From NCBI GenBank assembly GCA_019055375.1, contig JAHQIW010001307.1:437501-501500 (forward strand): a stretch of DNA of 64,000 nucleotides, written 5' to 3'. Both the position numbers and the translations under genes were made by a program. Source of the DNA: Parelaphostrongylus tenuis (lineage: Eukaryota; Nematoda; Chromadorea; Rhabditida; Metastrongylidae). The notes beneath the pieces were generated by a model, which was not told the origin of the DNA, ran no database searches, and was given only the letters and a program-made list of their open reading frames with translations. This document shows positions 44,300 to 55,509 of the stretch, piece by piece (within the stretch, counting starts at the first letter, position 1; every line of letters begins with the position of its first letter).

Positions 44300-45365
44300 C
44301 CGCAAGTGGCGGTCAAATAAAAAGATTTCTGACCGATTATCTTGGTAATTAGTAAAGAAAGAACAATGAAGGCTCTAATAAAAAAAAATATGACTTTCTA
44401 GGGTCCTACACAAGCGGCAGTGACTTTTTTCTAAGAAAAAAACTTGTGGTAGTTTTCTGGAAATGAAAATCTTACGAATTTGACAACTTGATATAATTGT
44501 AAAGGTGATTTTGCTGTCATTGTGAAAAAATAAGTTCTGACTGCAATATTGCTGTATATGAGAGCATAATTCAGAACCCTCTTGGGCGATTTTATTCTGC
44601 GTGGACATTTTCTGTTGAAATTTCCAAAAATAGTTCAACTTTCTCTTGTTGTAGCAAGAAAAAAAAATCTGTATCTTGTTACAGATCTCCACATTATGAT
44701 AATTCCCATTTGAATTGATTGAGCTCTCTATGAGATGAGATGCGGTTGTTGAAAAGTGCAATTTTTTTCTGGGCTGGCATCTACTGGAAACAAAAATTAT
44801 TTGATAGGAACAAAAATTATATGTTAGAAAATCAATAATCGCAATAAATGAGCGTATTTTATGTAGGTTTTTTAGAGGAAACAAAGTCACTGATCTTTGG
44901 CTTTTCAGAAAGATCTTAGACACATTTTACAAGGTTGTCGCTTTCTTTATGAGTTTATCGTGTCGCCATCCTTCTCACGTAGGTCTCTTGTGTCCATTTA
45001 TCACGACCTTTCGTATCAATCTCTGAGCTTACGTCAGCTGCCGGCGATTTAACCTTCGATCCCAGTCAACTTCTCGACACGAGTGACAATGAAGAAGCTG
45101 ATTATGCGAAGGACATACTGAAGTCCTTGTGTTTTCCCTCGAAGAAACTGAGCGAAGCGATTTGAACATTGTGGATGAATACATGATAAAGTACATTTTT
45201 TTTCGCTACGATTCCCGTTTCTCTTTCTACTGCTGTCACCTTTTTTGAAAAGCTCTCTGCAAAGCTCTACTTTGCCGACATGTAACGTGTGACAGAGAAT
45301 ATACGTTGTACAAGGATGGAAAGATAAATTGCCTTATCAGCAACAACTATAGCACGTTATACAAT
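44300..45365. other. No gene recognised
   Basis: It contains a 182-codon minus-strand ORF (44375-44923), very rich in Phe, Ile, Ser and Lys as expected for chance reading of AT-rich DNA. No splice chain or domain is visible. Confidence 0.4.
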
Positions 45366-45369
45366 CCTG

Positions 45370-45905
45370 GACGATGTATCACCTGTATCACCTACGGTAC
45401 CGTTGATCGAGTGACTCGAGCCGGCACCACTAATACTTTCGTTTTTCCCTATGGCGTGCAGGAGCTAAGCATCGTGTCTCTCTTTTAGACTTTTGTTAAC
45501 TAATCATACTATTAGGTCGGTCGTTTTCTTGTTGTGTATTTGACATTGCGAGTAATACACTTGGTAATAGCTCTCGTCCGTCCATTGTCCAATGCATCAT
45601 CGAATGCCTTATGAGTAATTGATCTGACCTTCGACAGTTCGGCAATATAGAACGAACATTGACCTTTCGACTGCGCGTACAATATCACTAAGTGATCTCT
45701 CATGATGCTTACATAGTGACCAAGATTTTAATGCATACGTCAAGGCAGGCATAACCATTGTGTTGATAAAGTGGAGAGGGAGTCGAATGTTCGTTGTTCG
45801 TTTCACTACATCCTCAATGGTCTCAATGCTCCCCAAGTCACTCGCTTCCTCCTCTTCAACTCTGGAGTTCGGTAGTTCAACACAATGCTCTAAAAAGACC
45901 AAATC
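45370..45905 (-). mobile_element. RTE retrotransposon fragment, heavily decayed
   Basis: The minus strand reads SIETIEDVVKRTTNIRLPLH, MPALTYALKSWSLCKHHERS and SDIVRAVERSMFVL, then loses frame. It ends near 45375 in GGTGATACAGGTGATAC, the RTE tail. More diverged than the copies at 34 and 51 kb. Confidence 0.75.
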
Positions 45906-45909
45906 CCTT

Positions 45910-47190
45910 ATGAAGCTTTCGATTTTGAAAAAATAAGAAACTTTGCGTGCTCCGCACAGTGTTAAATTGTTCGTAAGTGGTTCGTAGTAAGATGTATTAT
46001 TACCACTGCGGCGCCTGTGCTTTTATGCAGCTATATATCACGTACCGGATTGGGAAAAACTTTTGGAACGACTGAACGGTGTGCATCATTGAATTAATTC
46101 CCAAGGCAAGCTGTTGCACAGTGACCACTACACAACTCAGACGGGTTCTTGTCTCCGGCACTTCAACAAATCCACAGTATACCTTATCTCAAATGTTCAC
46201 ATCATATAAGGTGGCATTAAAGCGTTTGCTGTTAACAAGTTTTCAAGTGCGTCGCACAATCGATTTAAGCGATCAAATAGTTCCTCTTTCGTCACTCGCT
46301 TCATAAAGTAATGTCCTTTTGTGAGCTCTTTCTTAAGTCCATCGGTTGCCTAAATAGCCCGTTCATAGGTCAGTATTCTCTGAGGCTTCTCGTCTACTTA
46401 GGAAACCAGCGTTGAGGCAACGCACACATGACATAAATGATTTCAATTGTAGAATCTGCACAAGCTAGTGGATAGGTAAGAAGTTACAGCCGTGCATAAC
46501 AATCATGTTACTGTGTATATTTGTTGATATCCTAGTGATGTTATTTATTTTTTCATTATTGATTAAAGCCTCAATTATTCAAGTTTAAGTTGTAAAATTC
46601 GAACACACATCATGAAGAGCACTGAATACAGAGTTGGCCTGCAAAATGACTTTCTGGCTACAATCGACACCCCACGGATCTATTCACTGATGGATTTCCG
46701 GCCCCATAGTTATATAGCTGCGTGACCGCACTCAGTTGTTGGATAAAAGTTAAACGTGGAATAAAGGACACTGTGGTTTTCTAGATGAACCTAGGGTTAC
46801 AGATTTATGACTGAAATTGAATGAACACAAACATGAAAAAAAGCACAATAACTTTTCACCTTTAGAAATGCGAAGTTCCAAGGAAGCATCAACATCGTTT
46901 CCACTACCCGGAGCCTCCTCGAAATCTCTTCGATGATAATTTACTATCTCGATGGGACCAAATTTAGCCACCAGAAAGTGATAAAATTTCATTAGAAAAC
47001 TATCACCTTGCCACTCGGCCACGGTGCGCTCGCCGCGCTAGAAGTCAACGTAACAGTCTCATGGGCTTACAATATTGTTCTACTAACACTCAGTCGTTTC
47101 TTGTTCTTCAACAAATAGAATTGTCGAATGGGGCCAACTTTGCCATTCATAAAGCAAAGCACTCGGCACAATTCGCTTGGACGCTAACAA
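45910..47190. other. No gene recognised
   Basis: AT-rich. A 21-bp family 2 SINE head fragment (CCGTGGCCGAGTGGC on the minus strand) lies at 47012-47035. Confidence 0.4.
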
Positions 47191-47194
47191 ATTT

Positions 47195-47920
47195 ATAAAA
47201 CGATCTCATTCGCTGGAAAGGAATTTTTCATAGGAGTATTAGTAATCATTCGAAAGCTTGAATCTCTGGCTAGAGCTATACATGGTCGGCTTTGCAAAAC
47301 ACCCTTCCATAGCGCTGTAAAATCCTAAATAAAGTTATTTTTATACGGCCGCGTGTTTTTTTTTCTTAGCTCGCTTATATTTCGCTTCCTCAGATTACTA
47401 TTGCTCACTTCATAGCGCAAGCTTCGGAACTCAAAAATATAATTGGATTTTGAGAAAGCTCTTTTAGTTTTTGATCTGCTTCAGTCTTTTGATTTGTGCT
47501 TCGAATCTCATCGGACAGAGCTCTTTCTTTAGACCTAGTAATCGTCCGAGCGATGTTTCCTAATTATACGATATGGTTATTTCCAGGAAATGCGGTTTAG
47601 CAGGGAAAACAAGACCGAATTTTACATTTTGGCAAATTTGTTTTCTGGCCATTCGACAAGGTGAGGACCTCGATAGGGGCGTGGCAAGGAGGGACGATTG
47701 ATATCTTGTTAATCAATTGTGCATTTTTCCCCCACTTTGAAAGAAACTCCTTATAAAACGATTGACTAAGATACTACGACAGCCTCTCTTCTCTATACAT
47801 TGATATGCTTTTCCGCTTCCAGCGAATCATAACGTGTCGTAAAAATGAAGGCGAAAGGCGAGTATGGAACAAAGTTTCATTCTGGATGTTACAGCGTTAC
47901 AAAGGGCTGATATGGACGAC
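47195..47920 (+). repeat. Dispersed non-coding repeat R-A, long copy
   Basis: It matches 62035-62470 followed by 62945-63330, with shared words AATTTTTCATAGGAGTATTA-like, GACTAAGATACTACGA, CTGGATGTTACAGCGTTA. This copy is uninterrupted and so defines the repeat. Confidence 0.6.
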
Positions 47921-48495
47921 GTCGAAAAGTGAGTGATTGATTCGAGATACATGATCGGAAAGGGTAACGGATAGCTGATATCTTAACACCTAGTTAACAT
48001 TATCGATAGATGAGTAGAAGAAGATAAAGGAAACGAGCAAGCAATAAGAACGTAAAGAGTAATGAAGTGCCATTGTGGGGCGTAATTCTCCACGATCGCC
48101 ATCTTCCTTGACCACTGAACAACCATATCGTCGACAGGTGTCGCCATCGGCAATGTCCCGGCTAGATCGCGATCTCGGGCCGATAAACACGCTATTTACG
48201 TCGCCTTCCGATTATTTGACGCAGTGTCCACAGGATACGATGTTATGCTTATTCTATAAACTTAATATAGTGTTGTATTATCTATAATATGTACATGCGC
48301 GGCGCAAAGGAAATAGCAGTTGTTTAGCGGAACAACTGCTATAAACTTCTTCTACTCATCTATCGATAATGTTAACTAGGTGTCAAGATATCAGCTATCT
48401 GTTACCCTTTCCGATCATGTATCTCGAATCAGTCACTCACTTTTCGACGTCGTCACTCACTTGTCCTTGGCATCAACTTTATCGTTCTCTTGTAC
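47920..48495. repeat. Dispersed repeat R-B with an inverted half-copy
   Basis: 47920-48350 is R-B on the minus strand (see 19180-19960). 48340-48495 repeats its end on the plus strand, so GGGTAACGGATAGCTGATAT near 47964 faces ATATCAGCTATCTGTTACCC near 48387. The centre includes a short palindrome GCAGTTGTTTAGCGGAACAA. Confidence 0.6.
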
Positions 48496-48718
48496 CAGCG
48501 ACGTGGAGTTGTAGCCAGAGATTTATGCTTTCAAATGATTACTAACATTCTTACGAAAAATAGCTGTTCAGCGAATGAGATCGCTTAAAAACTTGTCACC
48601 GTCTAACTTAATTGTACCAAGCATTCTGAAGCCTCGCATGATTATCCGAAAGTGGTGTGATTATGAAGCAAAATAATTCACTTATTCCCAAAGATGTAGG
48701 GTGATGTGAGAAACTTTC

Positions 48719-48792
48719 GCGTCAGGCGGGTTTCAAACCCACATCTCACTCTATCCGAGAGCGCCTGCTCTAATCCCTTGCACTACTGACGC
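48719..48792 (-). repeat. tRNA-like 74-nt cloverleaf (SINE head or tRNA pseudogene)
   Basis: On the minus strand the ends GCGTCAG and CTGACGC form a perfect seven-pair acceptor stem. GCGCTC-TCGGATA-GAGTG gives an anticodon arm with GGA in the anticodon place, and GTGGG-TTTGAAA-CCCGC a T arm. C at position 33, TTT in place of TTC in the T loop, and a short variable region where a serine tRNA would have a long arm argue against function. It is the head of the repeat also found at 1700-1970. Confidence 0.6.
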
Positions 48793-49473
48793 CCATTTTG
48801 CACACCACTCTTTCTACGCTACAATGCATCTATCTGTCAGCCGCCAGCCGTCAACAGCCTGGCCCGGGTAGTCGGTATCGGTGTTGAACTCAGTCACGCT
48901 ACAGATATTGGGTAATGATGATCAAATGAAACTCATTCTATTCAACCGCTTTTCGCAGTGGTACGATGTTGCAGATATATCCAAAGATGGCTCGCTTATT
49001 TCTAGAGACAGACGGTTATGAAGATGATTTATAATGGCATATTGAATTAATCGGTGAATTGATGGCTGAGCAGTCGCTGTCCCAAGAAACATACTCATTT
49101 AATTCGCTTTTTCTAATGCGACCTTATCCAGAATTCGCAATGATCGGCCAACACGTACCTGCACAATAATATTGAATTAGTCAGAAATAGGACTCCGCAT
49201 GATTAGTCTTTGTAGCCTGTCATTCTCAACATATATACGTGTTAATCACTTTAAATTCTTTTTTTCATTTCGAATTTATGTGCTGATGAAAAATGAGTCA
49301 AAAGTTTTATTATAATTCCATTTATCCGTCAAGGACATCAGTCTCAGCAATGGGACTCCGGCTGCATTTTGCATGGATTTGAAGCTAATAGATGTATCAA
49401 ATTTGCAAATTCGGGTTGCACCCATTTCAGAAACGAATTAAACTTAACATTTTGATGAATCAAAAAGAGTGGC

Positions 49474-49972
49474 TCAGAAAGTGTTCTGAAAACTGACAAC
49501 ATACACGATCTCTTGCAGTTCAAAATCAAAAAAGTCGAAATTCCAACTTTTATCGCCAGCAGTTTCATGAACCCAGCCGTGTAATGTTTGTTCGCCTTTT
49601 AGATACACATCCATTGCACCAGGAACCGTAAGATGTGGAGGACAATTGGAGGCTCCGGCACTGTGTTCTTCGTTCGATGATTATGTTAAGTGTGCTGGGT
49701 TCAATAGTTGCATTAAGAATCGGTGGACGGCGAAGGACATGGTTTTGAGTAAAAGCGGTCCCAAGTCCATATTTGTCAATATTTTCAGCGCTGTATGCAA
49801 ATAATAAAATTTTTTTTTGAAATTGAAAAACAATTCAAACTAACCTTGTCTTGCAGGAACGAATCTAAACAAACAGAGAATAAACAGTAGCAGAAACACT
49901 GCTAGATGCTACCTCGGATTTTGCTATTGCTACTAGAAAATGACTCTCTGACTGGGAAACGTCCCTTATATA
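49474..49972 (-). pseudogene. Decayed copy of the small secreted-protein gene, with TATA element
   Basis: It is a relative of the intact gene at 52627-53019. On the minus strand TATATAAG (49972-49965) precedes a first exon whose frame reads LAVFLLLFILCLFRFVPARQ, a clear signal peptide, ending at 49845 with donor G/GTTAGT. The start codon is lost: the text has CAT-CTA where ATG-CTA would be expected. Exon 2 begins at 49790 in the matching phase and reads LKILTNMDLGPLLLKTMSFA to LLNPAHLT, then a TAA, then NEEHSAGASNCPPHLTVPGA and MDVYLKGEQTLHGWVHE to a stop at 49474. I infer a pseudogene. It lies within the inverted duplication. Confidence 0.6.
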
Positions 49973-50124
49973 CCACCTCAGAATTGATAAGCTGAGCCTC
50001 ATAAGATAAACTAGCAAAAGAACAATTCACAATGAACTGGTTACACAAAGCGGTCTGATGGATGTCAGTCAACTTGTAATTTCATTCTTCTATCAGATCA
50101 GTGTGCTTTAGGCATAAAAAGTAA

Positions 50125-50420
50125 AATGATAAAGCTCTCGGCGTTGATCAATCCCTGAGGGATGAGCCATGCATTCGACTTCAATTTTTAACTTCGTTTG
50201 AGGTGATTGGATGCATATCTGCTTTACAATGACTCGCGGTGGCCTCCCGCTGAACCGAGTCACTGGTGCCTATCCTCCCAGACAAATCTGAGACCTGTCT
50301 GGTACCAATTTACCCACCCTGGAGAGATGGATGGCTTGGTGAGCATGAGCGCGAGATCGAACCATTGACCTCGTGAGCGACGCAGGGCACCTCCAACCAC
50401 TTCTCCACATGCGCTCTGCT
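50125..50420 (-). repeat. SINE-like family 1 copy, well preserved
   Basis: On the minus strand the head GCGCATGTGGAGAAGTGGTT carries an A-box-like TGGAGAAGTGG, and 45 bases later the B-box-like GGTTCGATCTC. The body has CAAGCCATCCATCTCTCCAG and the tail complements GATCAATCCCTGAGGGATGA. Confidence 0.72.
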
Positions 50421-50429
50421 TTAGGTATA

Positions 50430-50945
50430 CCACTTTATAATTATTGAGTCCTTGCACATTAATTTTTCCACAAAACCGAGATCAAACTCCGACCCTCAAA
50501 TAGTGGCACAGAAATGAATGTCGTCAAAGTGGTCTTTCGTTATATAATCGCGGAAAGATAGAAAAGTGTTCTCGACGTAATAGATCTTAGCAAAACTTAC
50601 AAGTATTTGAATGACAAATGCTGATTTGATTCCCGGGACGAAGCAGAGATGGTGGTGATTGCGCTGTGGGCCCAACGGTCGTCAGCGTGTTAACTTTCGT
50701 TTACTGATCTTTCTGTCTCATGACAGAATAGTGATAGAGAATCATTATCACATGAATGATGAAATACAAGCAAAGACTTGGAATCTAAGGTAGCTCCGAG
50801 CCCGTGATTACTTTTCCGGGGCACACGTGCTACCCACAACAATAACAAGGCCTTTCACTTGAACCATTGTACGACCAACCATAGTTAGGATGGCTTGGAG
50901 CGCGCTATCTCTGTGTCCGGAAGCCAATTCTTCTAGTAATCAGTA
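50430..50945. other. No gene recognised
   Basis: Sequence upstream of the RTE copy; no supported ORF or repeat. Confidence 0.35.
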
Positions 50946-50949
50946 ATCA

Positions 50950-52335
50950 TTAAAGATTTCCCATTCATTTCCCACTCAATGGAGAACCAGCAAGATCCTG
51001 TTGTTGTTAAAAAAGGGTGACCTTCGCGGCATAGGCAATTATCGCCCAGTCTGCTTGCTGTCCGTTCTCTATAAACTCTTTACTCGAGTCATTTTAAACA
51101 GGATTGACAGAGCAGTGGACGAAGGACAGCCATGCGAACAAACAGGGTTCCGAAGAGGATTCAATACTATAGGCCACATCCACACGATCACAAGACTCAT
51201 TGAAGTTTCACGAGCGTACAAACAACCACTTTGTCTCACTTTCATCGATCTGAAAAAAGCCCCTGATTCAGTGGAAACAGAAGCGGTTGTAGAGGCTCTG
51301 GACGACCACGGCGCACGTACCGGTACATAATGATCCTTCGTGAACTTTACGAAGATTTCACGACCAAAATATCTCTATTTCACAACAATATCACCATAAG
51401 AAGAGGGGTTCGACAAGGCGATACAATTTCGCCAAGATTATTCACTGCTACCCTGCAAAACGTCATTAGAATGGGAGGATATGGGAGTGAAAAGTGACGG
51501 TCGACAATCAAACCATATTCGCTTTGCTAATGATATTGTCCTCATAACATCAAACATCAGCCAAGAGGAACGAATGTTTACCGATTCCGACAACGCCTGT
51601 GGAAAGACTAGCCTTCAAATAAATCTAACGAAAACGATGTTCATGAGGAACGGATGGGTTTTAAATGCACCATTCACCCTTAGCGGAACAACAATCTCCG
51701 AATGCTCCAGTTACGTCTACCTAAGTCGTGAAATCAACATGATGAACGACCTAGCTCCAGAGTCGAGCAGGAGGAAACGAGCAGCTTGGGGAACGTTTAA
51801 GAGCATCGAAGATGTGGTGAAGAGGACAAAGAACATCAGACTCCGTGCCCTCAATTTCGACTCGACGATTATCCCTGCCCTAACGTATGCAGCAAAAACC
51901 TTGGTCGCTACGTAAGCAGGATGAAAGATCACTTGGCTTTATTGAACGCGCAGTCGAAAGGTCGATGTTAGGAGTTCCCGTATTTCGCAAATGAGATTAA
52001 GGATCCGAAGTCCGACCTGCGTCAAAAATCCAAGATTGAAGATGCCGTTCTACATGCCACGATATCGAAAATAAGGTGGGCCGGACACGTGATGCGCTTC
52101 AACGACAACCGATGGAAGAGAGCCATTACTGACTGAATTCCTCATGATATCAAGCGCTCTACGCACTGACCCGATGGTCCGATTTTTTCACAAAAGCACA
52201 AAAGAAAGATATTATGTTTAGCGAATCCCTAGAGCAAAAGGACTCACGGGGCTACTCTTGCACGCGATAGGGAAAAATGGAAGTGCTGCTAGTACCCGCT
52301 CGAATCACTCGACGATCAACGCGATGACAGGTGGT
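50950..52335 (+). mobile_element. RTE-type non-LTR retrotransposon, longest copy, inactive
   Basis: It encodes the reverse-transcriptase fingers and palm onward: WRTSKILLLLKKGDLRGIGN with NYRPVCLLSVLYKLF, RVILNRIDRA, EQTGFRRGFNT, the first palm motif as FIDLKKAPDS (usual LKKAFDS), then after a frameshift RRGVRQGDTISPRLFTATLQ. The catalytic box reads FANDIVLIT in place of FADD, so one metal-binding Asp is Asn. The distal domain follows (FMRNGWVLNAPFTLSGTTIS, REINMMNDLAPESSRRKRA). There are frameshifts near 51330, 51480 and 51900, and stops near 51500 and 52135. The 5' end with the endonuclease domain is missing. It ends in TGACAGGTGGTGA-like tail. Confidence 0.9.
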
Positions 52336-52620
52336 GATTATCCGCCTTCACAGTGTTTTTTATTTCATTGTGCCCCAAGACTCCTTCCATTCAATCGTTT
52401 TTCGTCTCCTTCTTGAACGTCTGAACGTTTATATTATAAACAGGTTATCCGTTTCGACACAAATCCAATATATATATATATAATATATATGCACCTTGTT
52501 TTATGTAAAAAATGTGGCATTTCAATAGAACAAAAACGAAATTAAAAAGTGTTCTGCAAACTAGCAGCATACATGGTTCGTTCTTTCTTGAAACCAAGGA
52601 GGTATCTACTTTGTCTCGTA
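52336..52620. other. 3' flank of the small secreted-protein gene
   Basis: Contains a short TA microsatellite (52468-52490) and sequence homologous to the 3' flank of the 57-kb copy (ATTGAAATGC(C/T)(A/G)CA). Confidence 0.4.
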
Positions 52621-52626
52621 TCGACA

Positions 52627-53019
52627 TCAAGTGATAACAGCATCTTCTTCCGACGCTCGTCTGCCCTTAGCATGCGTCTTTGCTGCCTTAGGAACAAATG
52701 GATGCGGAGGGCAATTATGAGTAATCAACTTTTCTGCGAGTTTCAGATTTCTTAGTTGCTCTGGGTGTGGTAGATTTGATGGCCAGGTAGATAGCCGATA
52801 TATGTTCGAGAAGCTGATACAGAAATACGGGTAGCTCCTAAGTCTTAGCATTTGCACACTCATTTTCGTCATTGTTTGTAGCGCTACATGTGAGGCGCAT
52901 ACATTTGTTAGAACTTTTGGAGAAGTTTCAAACTAACCCAGCTTCGGAAGAATGATGACGTGATCATGCTGTCCAGACATGATGGGAATCAAGAATGCAG
53001 CGAGCAGTGGTAGGAACAT
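52627..53019 (-). CDS. Small secreted protein, two exons, intact member of a local family
   Basis: I do not recognise the family. Exon 1 is 53019-52938 and exon 2 is 52883-52627. The 54-nt intron is GT..AG, phase 1, at the same place and phase as in the decayed relatives. The product is 112 residues. It starts MFLPLLAAFLIPIMSG, a good signal peptide with cleavage likely near residues 16-18, so secretion is inferred. The mature part is basic, with LKLAEKLITHNCPPHPFVPK and THAKGRRASEED; the block NCPPH-x-x-VP is shared with the 49- and 58-kb copies. Only three Cys remain, two of them outside the signal region in SYPYFCISF and NCPPH. A TATAAAAG lies 56 bp upstream. Relatives at 49.5, 56.9 and 58.1 kb are broken. 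Confidence 0.6.
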
Positions 53020-53074
53020 TTCGAGAGTTGTAGCTCGTATTTTTTGAAAAATGACTTCGCAACCAAAAACGCCT

Positions 53075-53082
53075 CTTTTATA
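53075..53082 (-). promoter_or_regulatory. TATA-like element of the small secreted-protein gene
   Basis: TATAAAAG followed by AGGCGTTTTTGGTTGCGAAG and GTCATTTTT. The 49-kb copy has TATATAAG, GGGACGTTTCCCAG and GTCATTTTC at the same spacing, so the element and its downstream context are conserved in the family. In the 58-kb copy it has decayed to TATGTTAG. Confidence 0.6.
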
Positions 53083-53099
53083 CAGTTTTAGATTAGTAA

Positions 53100-54955
53100 G
53101 CCAAGCAGCAAATCTGACAAGAAAAGTAATCACCACAACAACTTACATTCGACGTGGAAATGCTGGGCGGTCTGAAAAAATCAATCAAACAAAAGTTATT
53201 CGTTTCTCACCAAAACGACTTGCGATAAATATAACTTTTTCTAATCCAAGAATGTATTTTGAGCCTTTCATGGATCTGTTATGGACACTGGATACTGCAT
53301 ATGACACATCTTTCGCTCCTCCAGCCTCGTCAGTTGCACAATGCCTTTTCGTTCGGTCAGTCCTTCGGAAATCTACCCGTACATAAAGGAATCGACGACA
53401 AACAATCACAGTGGCATTCGTTCAAAGTGTCGAGTATGACTGAATGTCGATTGAATGGCGTTTTGGCTGTTACGTGGGCCATACGTAACAACTACTGCAA
53501 TTGACTATTTTGAGACCTCGCTCAAGTATGAGAACCTTGCTCATCGGTTTATCCATTAGACACACAGGGCAACCTAAAATCAACTCGAAAGGACTGATGA
53601 AAGTGCATTCGTCGTAACACTTTTTAGTGAAGATTACAAAGCACTTGCATAGATTTTTTGGCATTGAGTTGATTGCTATGAACAGACGTAATTTTTGTAA
53701 CGGCGCATTTCCATGTCATCAGTGACTGATTAGAGCTCAACGATTTTGAACATGACTCCAAAGTAAAGGGTGAGATAACGCCAATATTTTGGATTGAGCA
53801 GGTTCTTTTTCCAAGGATACTGAGTGCTGTACAAATCTCTGCATCTCAGGCGAGATTTAAGCCGAGTTTTACCCATTCGGGGCCCATGCTAACATTACAC
53901 CACAGAGGGATCTTGCTCTGCCACGCTGTTCCTGTCTGCTCCGTCTTGAATATGTAATCGTAACATCCAAACACTCGTCTAAAAGCAGCAAATTATGGAA
54001 TTCTTGTAAACTGAAGACACTCATTATACGACTCCTGACTTCTAGAACAAGCTCATGTGGGATGATCACTCACGCCAGCCTTTGCGATGAGCGCGCTGCT
54101 TTCCCTTGTTCTCATTGGCTTCGTCATTGTTTCCACTTTCTCTTACAGCATTTCCGATGAGTATGTTTACAAGAGTCTATGGAACTAACCCTTTTTGCAT
54201 CATAAATATTATTACATCTCAGTAAATATTAGGTGCACCAAAAAGTTCGGGAGATTTGTTAAAAAAAGCATTTTTTGACATCTTTATGTTGATTTTTATC
54301 AATCGCTCAGATATTGAATTGAAATTGAATGTATAAACATTTGATAACGATAAAGACACGGCTAAGAAGACCAAGGATAAATTTAAAGAGTTGGACGGCG
54401 CTGGAATCTTGCGCTCGCCATTTACAGTCCACACGTTGCTCCACCCGATCATAACTTCTTTTCAGTGCAACACTTTTGAAATGGTCGTCGATTTGATCCA
54501 TTTAATGAAGCTGAAGAATAATGTGAAAAGTTTTCCAATCAAAGGAGCTGAAGTGGTGTTTTGAGCAGATGCGGAATCTTGCAGTGCCATGGCAAAAAGT
54601 CGTGGACGTTGTTAGTCGACACTTCAAAGAATAGTTGTTGTTTTTGTTTTTGTTTTTGTTTTTGTCTTTGATTCTCTTAAAGACGAAGCTTGAAACTAAA
54701 AACGAAAGGTCCACTCTTTGAAAAATAGTCATCATTGCTTTACTTTTGATTTGCTAATAAAAGCAGAACTTTCCAGGACATCTCAGAACTTTTTGCCAGA
54801 CCCGAAATATGAGCAGTAGATCTCCGAAATAGGATTTACAGTCATCACCAACCGCCATCAGTCCTGTATATATACAAGTGTTTCATAAAATCCACCTTCG
54901 CTAGAAACTATATTCTGTATCAAATTATGCAATTACAGTACTCTTTCGCTCAGTA
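53100..54955. other. No gene recognised
   Basis: A 111-codon plus-strand ORF (53051-53386) overlaps the promoter of the minus-strand gene and has no family features. A short GTTTTT pentamer/hexamer repeat lies at 54638-54665. Nothing else stands out. Confidence 0.35.
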
Positions 54956-54959
54956 GCAC

Positions 54960-55500
54960 GGGATGAAAAATCGGTCCTTTCGCTGGGCAAAACTTTCCAT
55001 AAGAGTATTAATTAATCATCTGAATACTCATTTCTCTGATTCCTGCACCGCATGGTCGTTTTTGGGAAAGTCTTTCTCAACGGTTCAGCGAAAGGAAAAC
55101 ATTTGTGCTTTTCACAAACGAATATTTTTCACAGAACAGAGCTCTTTCTTCAGACTATTACTGATCATTCGATAGCGCAAGGTTTAGCAATTTCAGCTGG
55201 AGTGCATTATGGAAAATAAGATTGGTTCACATACGCGGGTATGTGTTTTTGGCTGATCTACAAATTGGGGGGAGCAAGGAGAATACGCGCAGTTTCAATA
55301 CGGCCTTCGATTGATGCGTTCAGGTGACCATACGTAAAGTGCGAGTTTCGTAACTTGATTTGAGATTTTTTCTCCTCTTGAAAAGATTTTTTTACACGGA
55401 TAATTTTCAACCTACGAGATTTCTTCTGGACGTTCATAAGCCTTTCGTGCTTCCAGCAAAGTAATGGTATAATTGCGTGGCCGGTGTATAGCATTATTTT
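54960..55500 (+). repeat. Dispersed non-coding repeat R-A copy
   Basis: Shares TTTCCATAAGAGTATTAATT, CACAGAACAGAGCTCTTTCT, CATTCGATAGCGCAAGGTTT and GTTCATAAGCCTTTCGTGCT-like tail with the other copies. Confidence 0.6.
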
Positions 55501-55509
55501 ATTTCGGAT

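Larger units (their letters stand above)
48540..50100. repeat. Inverted segmental duplication, left copy
   Basis: Ordered matches to 57930-60090 on the opposite strand: CAAGCATTCTGAAGCCTCGC, GAATTAATCGGTGAATTGAT and GGCTGAGCAGTCGCTGTCCC, the whole small-protein pseudogene, and GTGTAACCAGTT-type promoter-side sequence. The tRNA-like SINE at 48.7 kb and the foldback at 58.65 kb are present in only one copy each. Confidence 0.7.

Noticed and set aside
44375..44923. 182-codon minus-strand ORF, the second longest in the window
   Set aside because: Composition is dominated by Phe, Ile, Ser, Lys and Asn as expected from AT-rich DNA; no domain, signal peptide or splice context.
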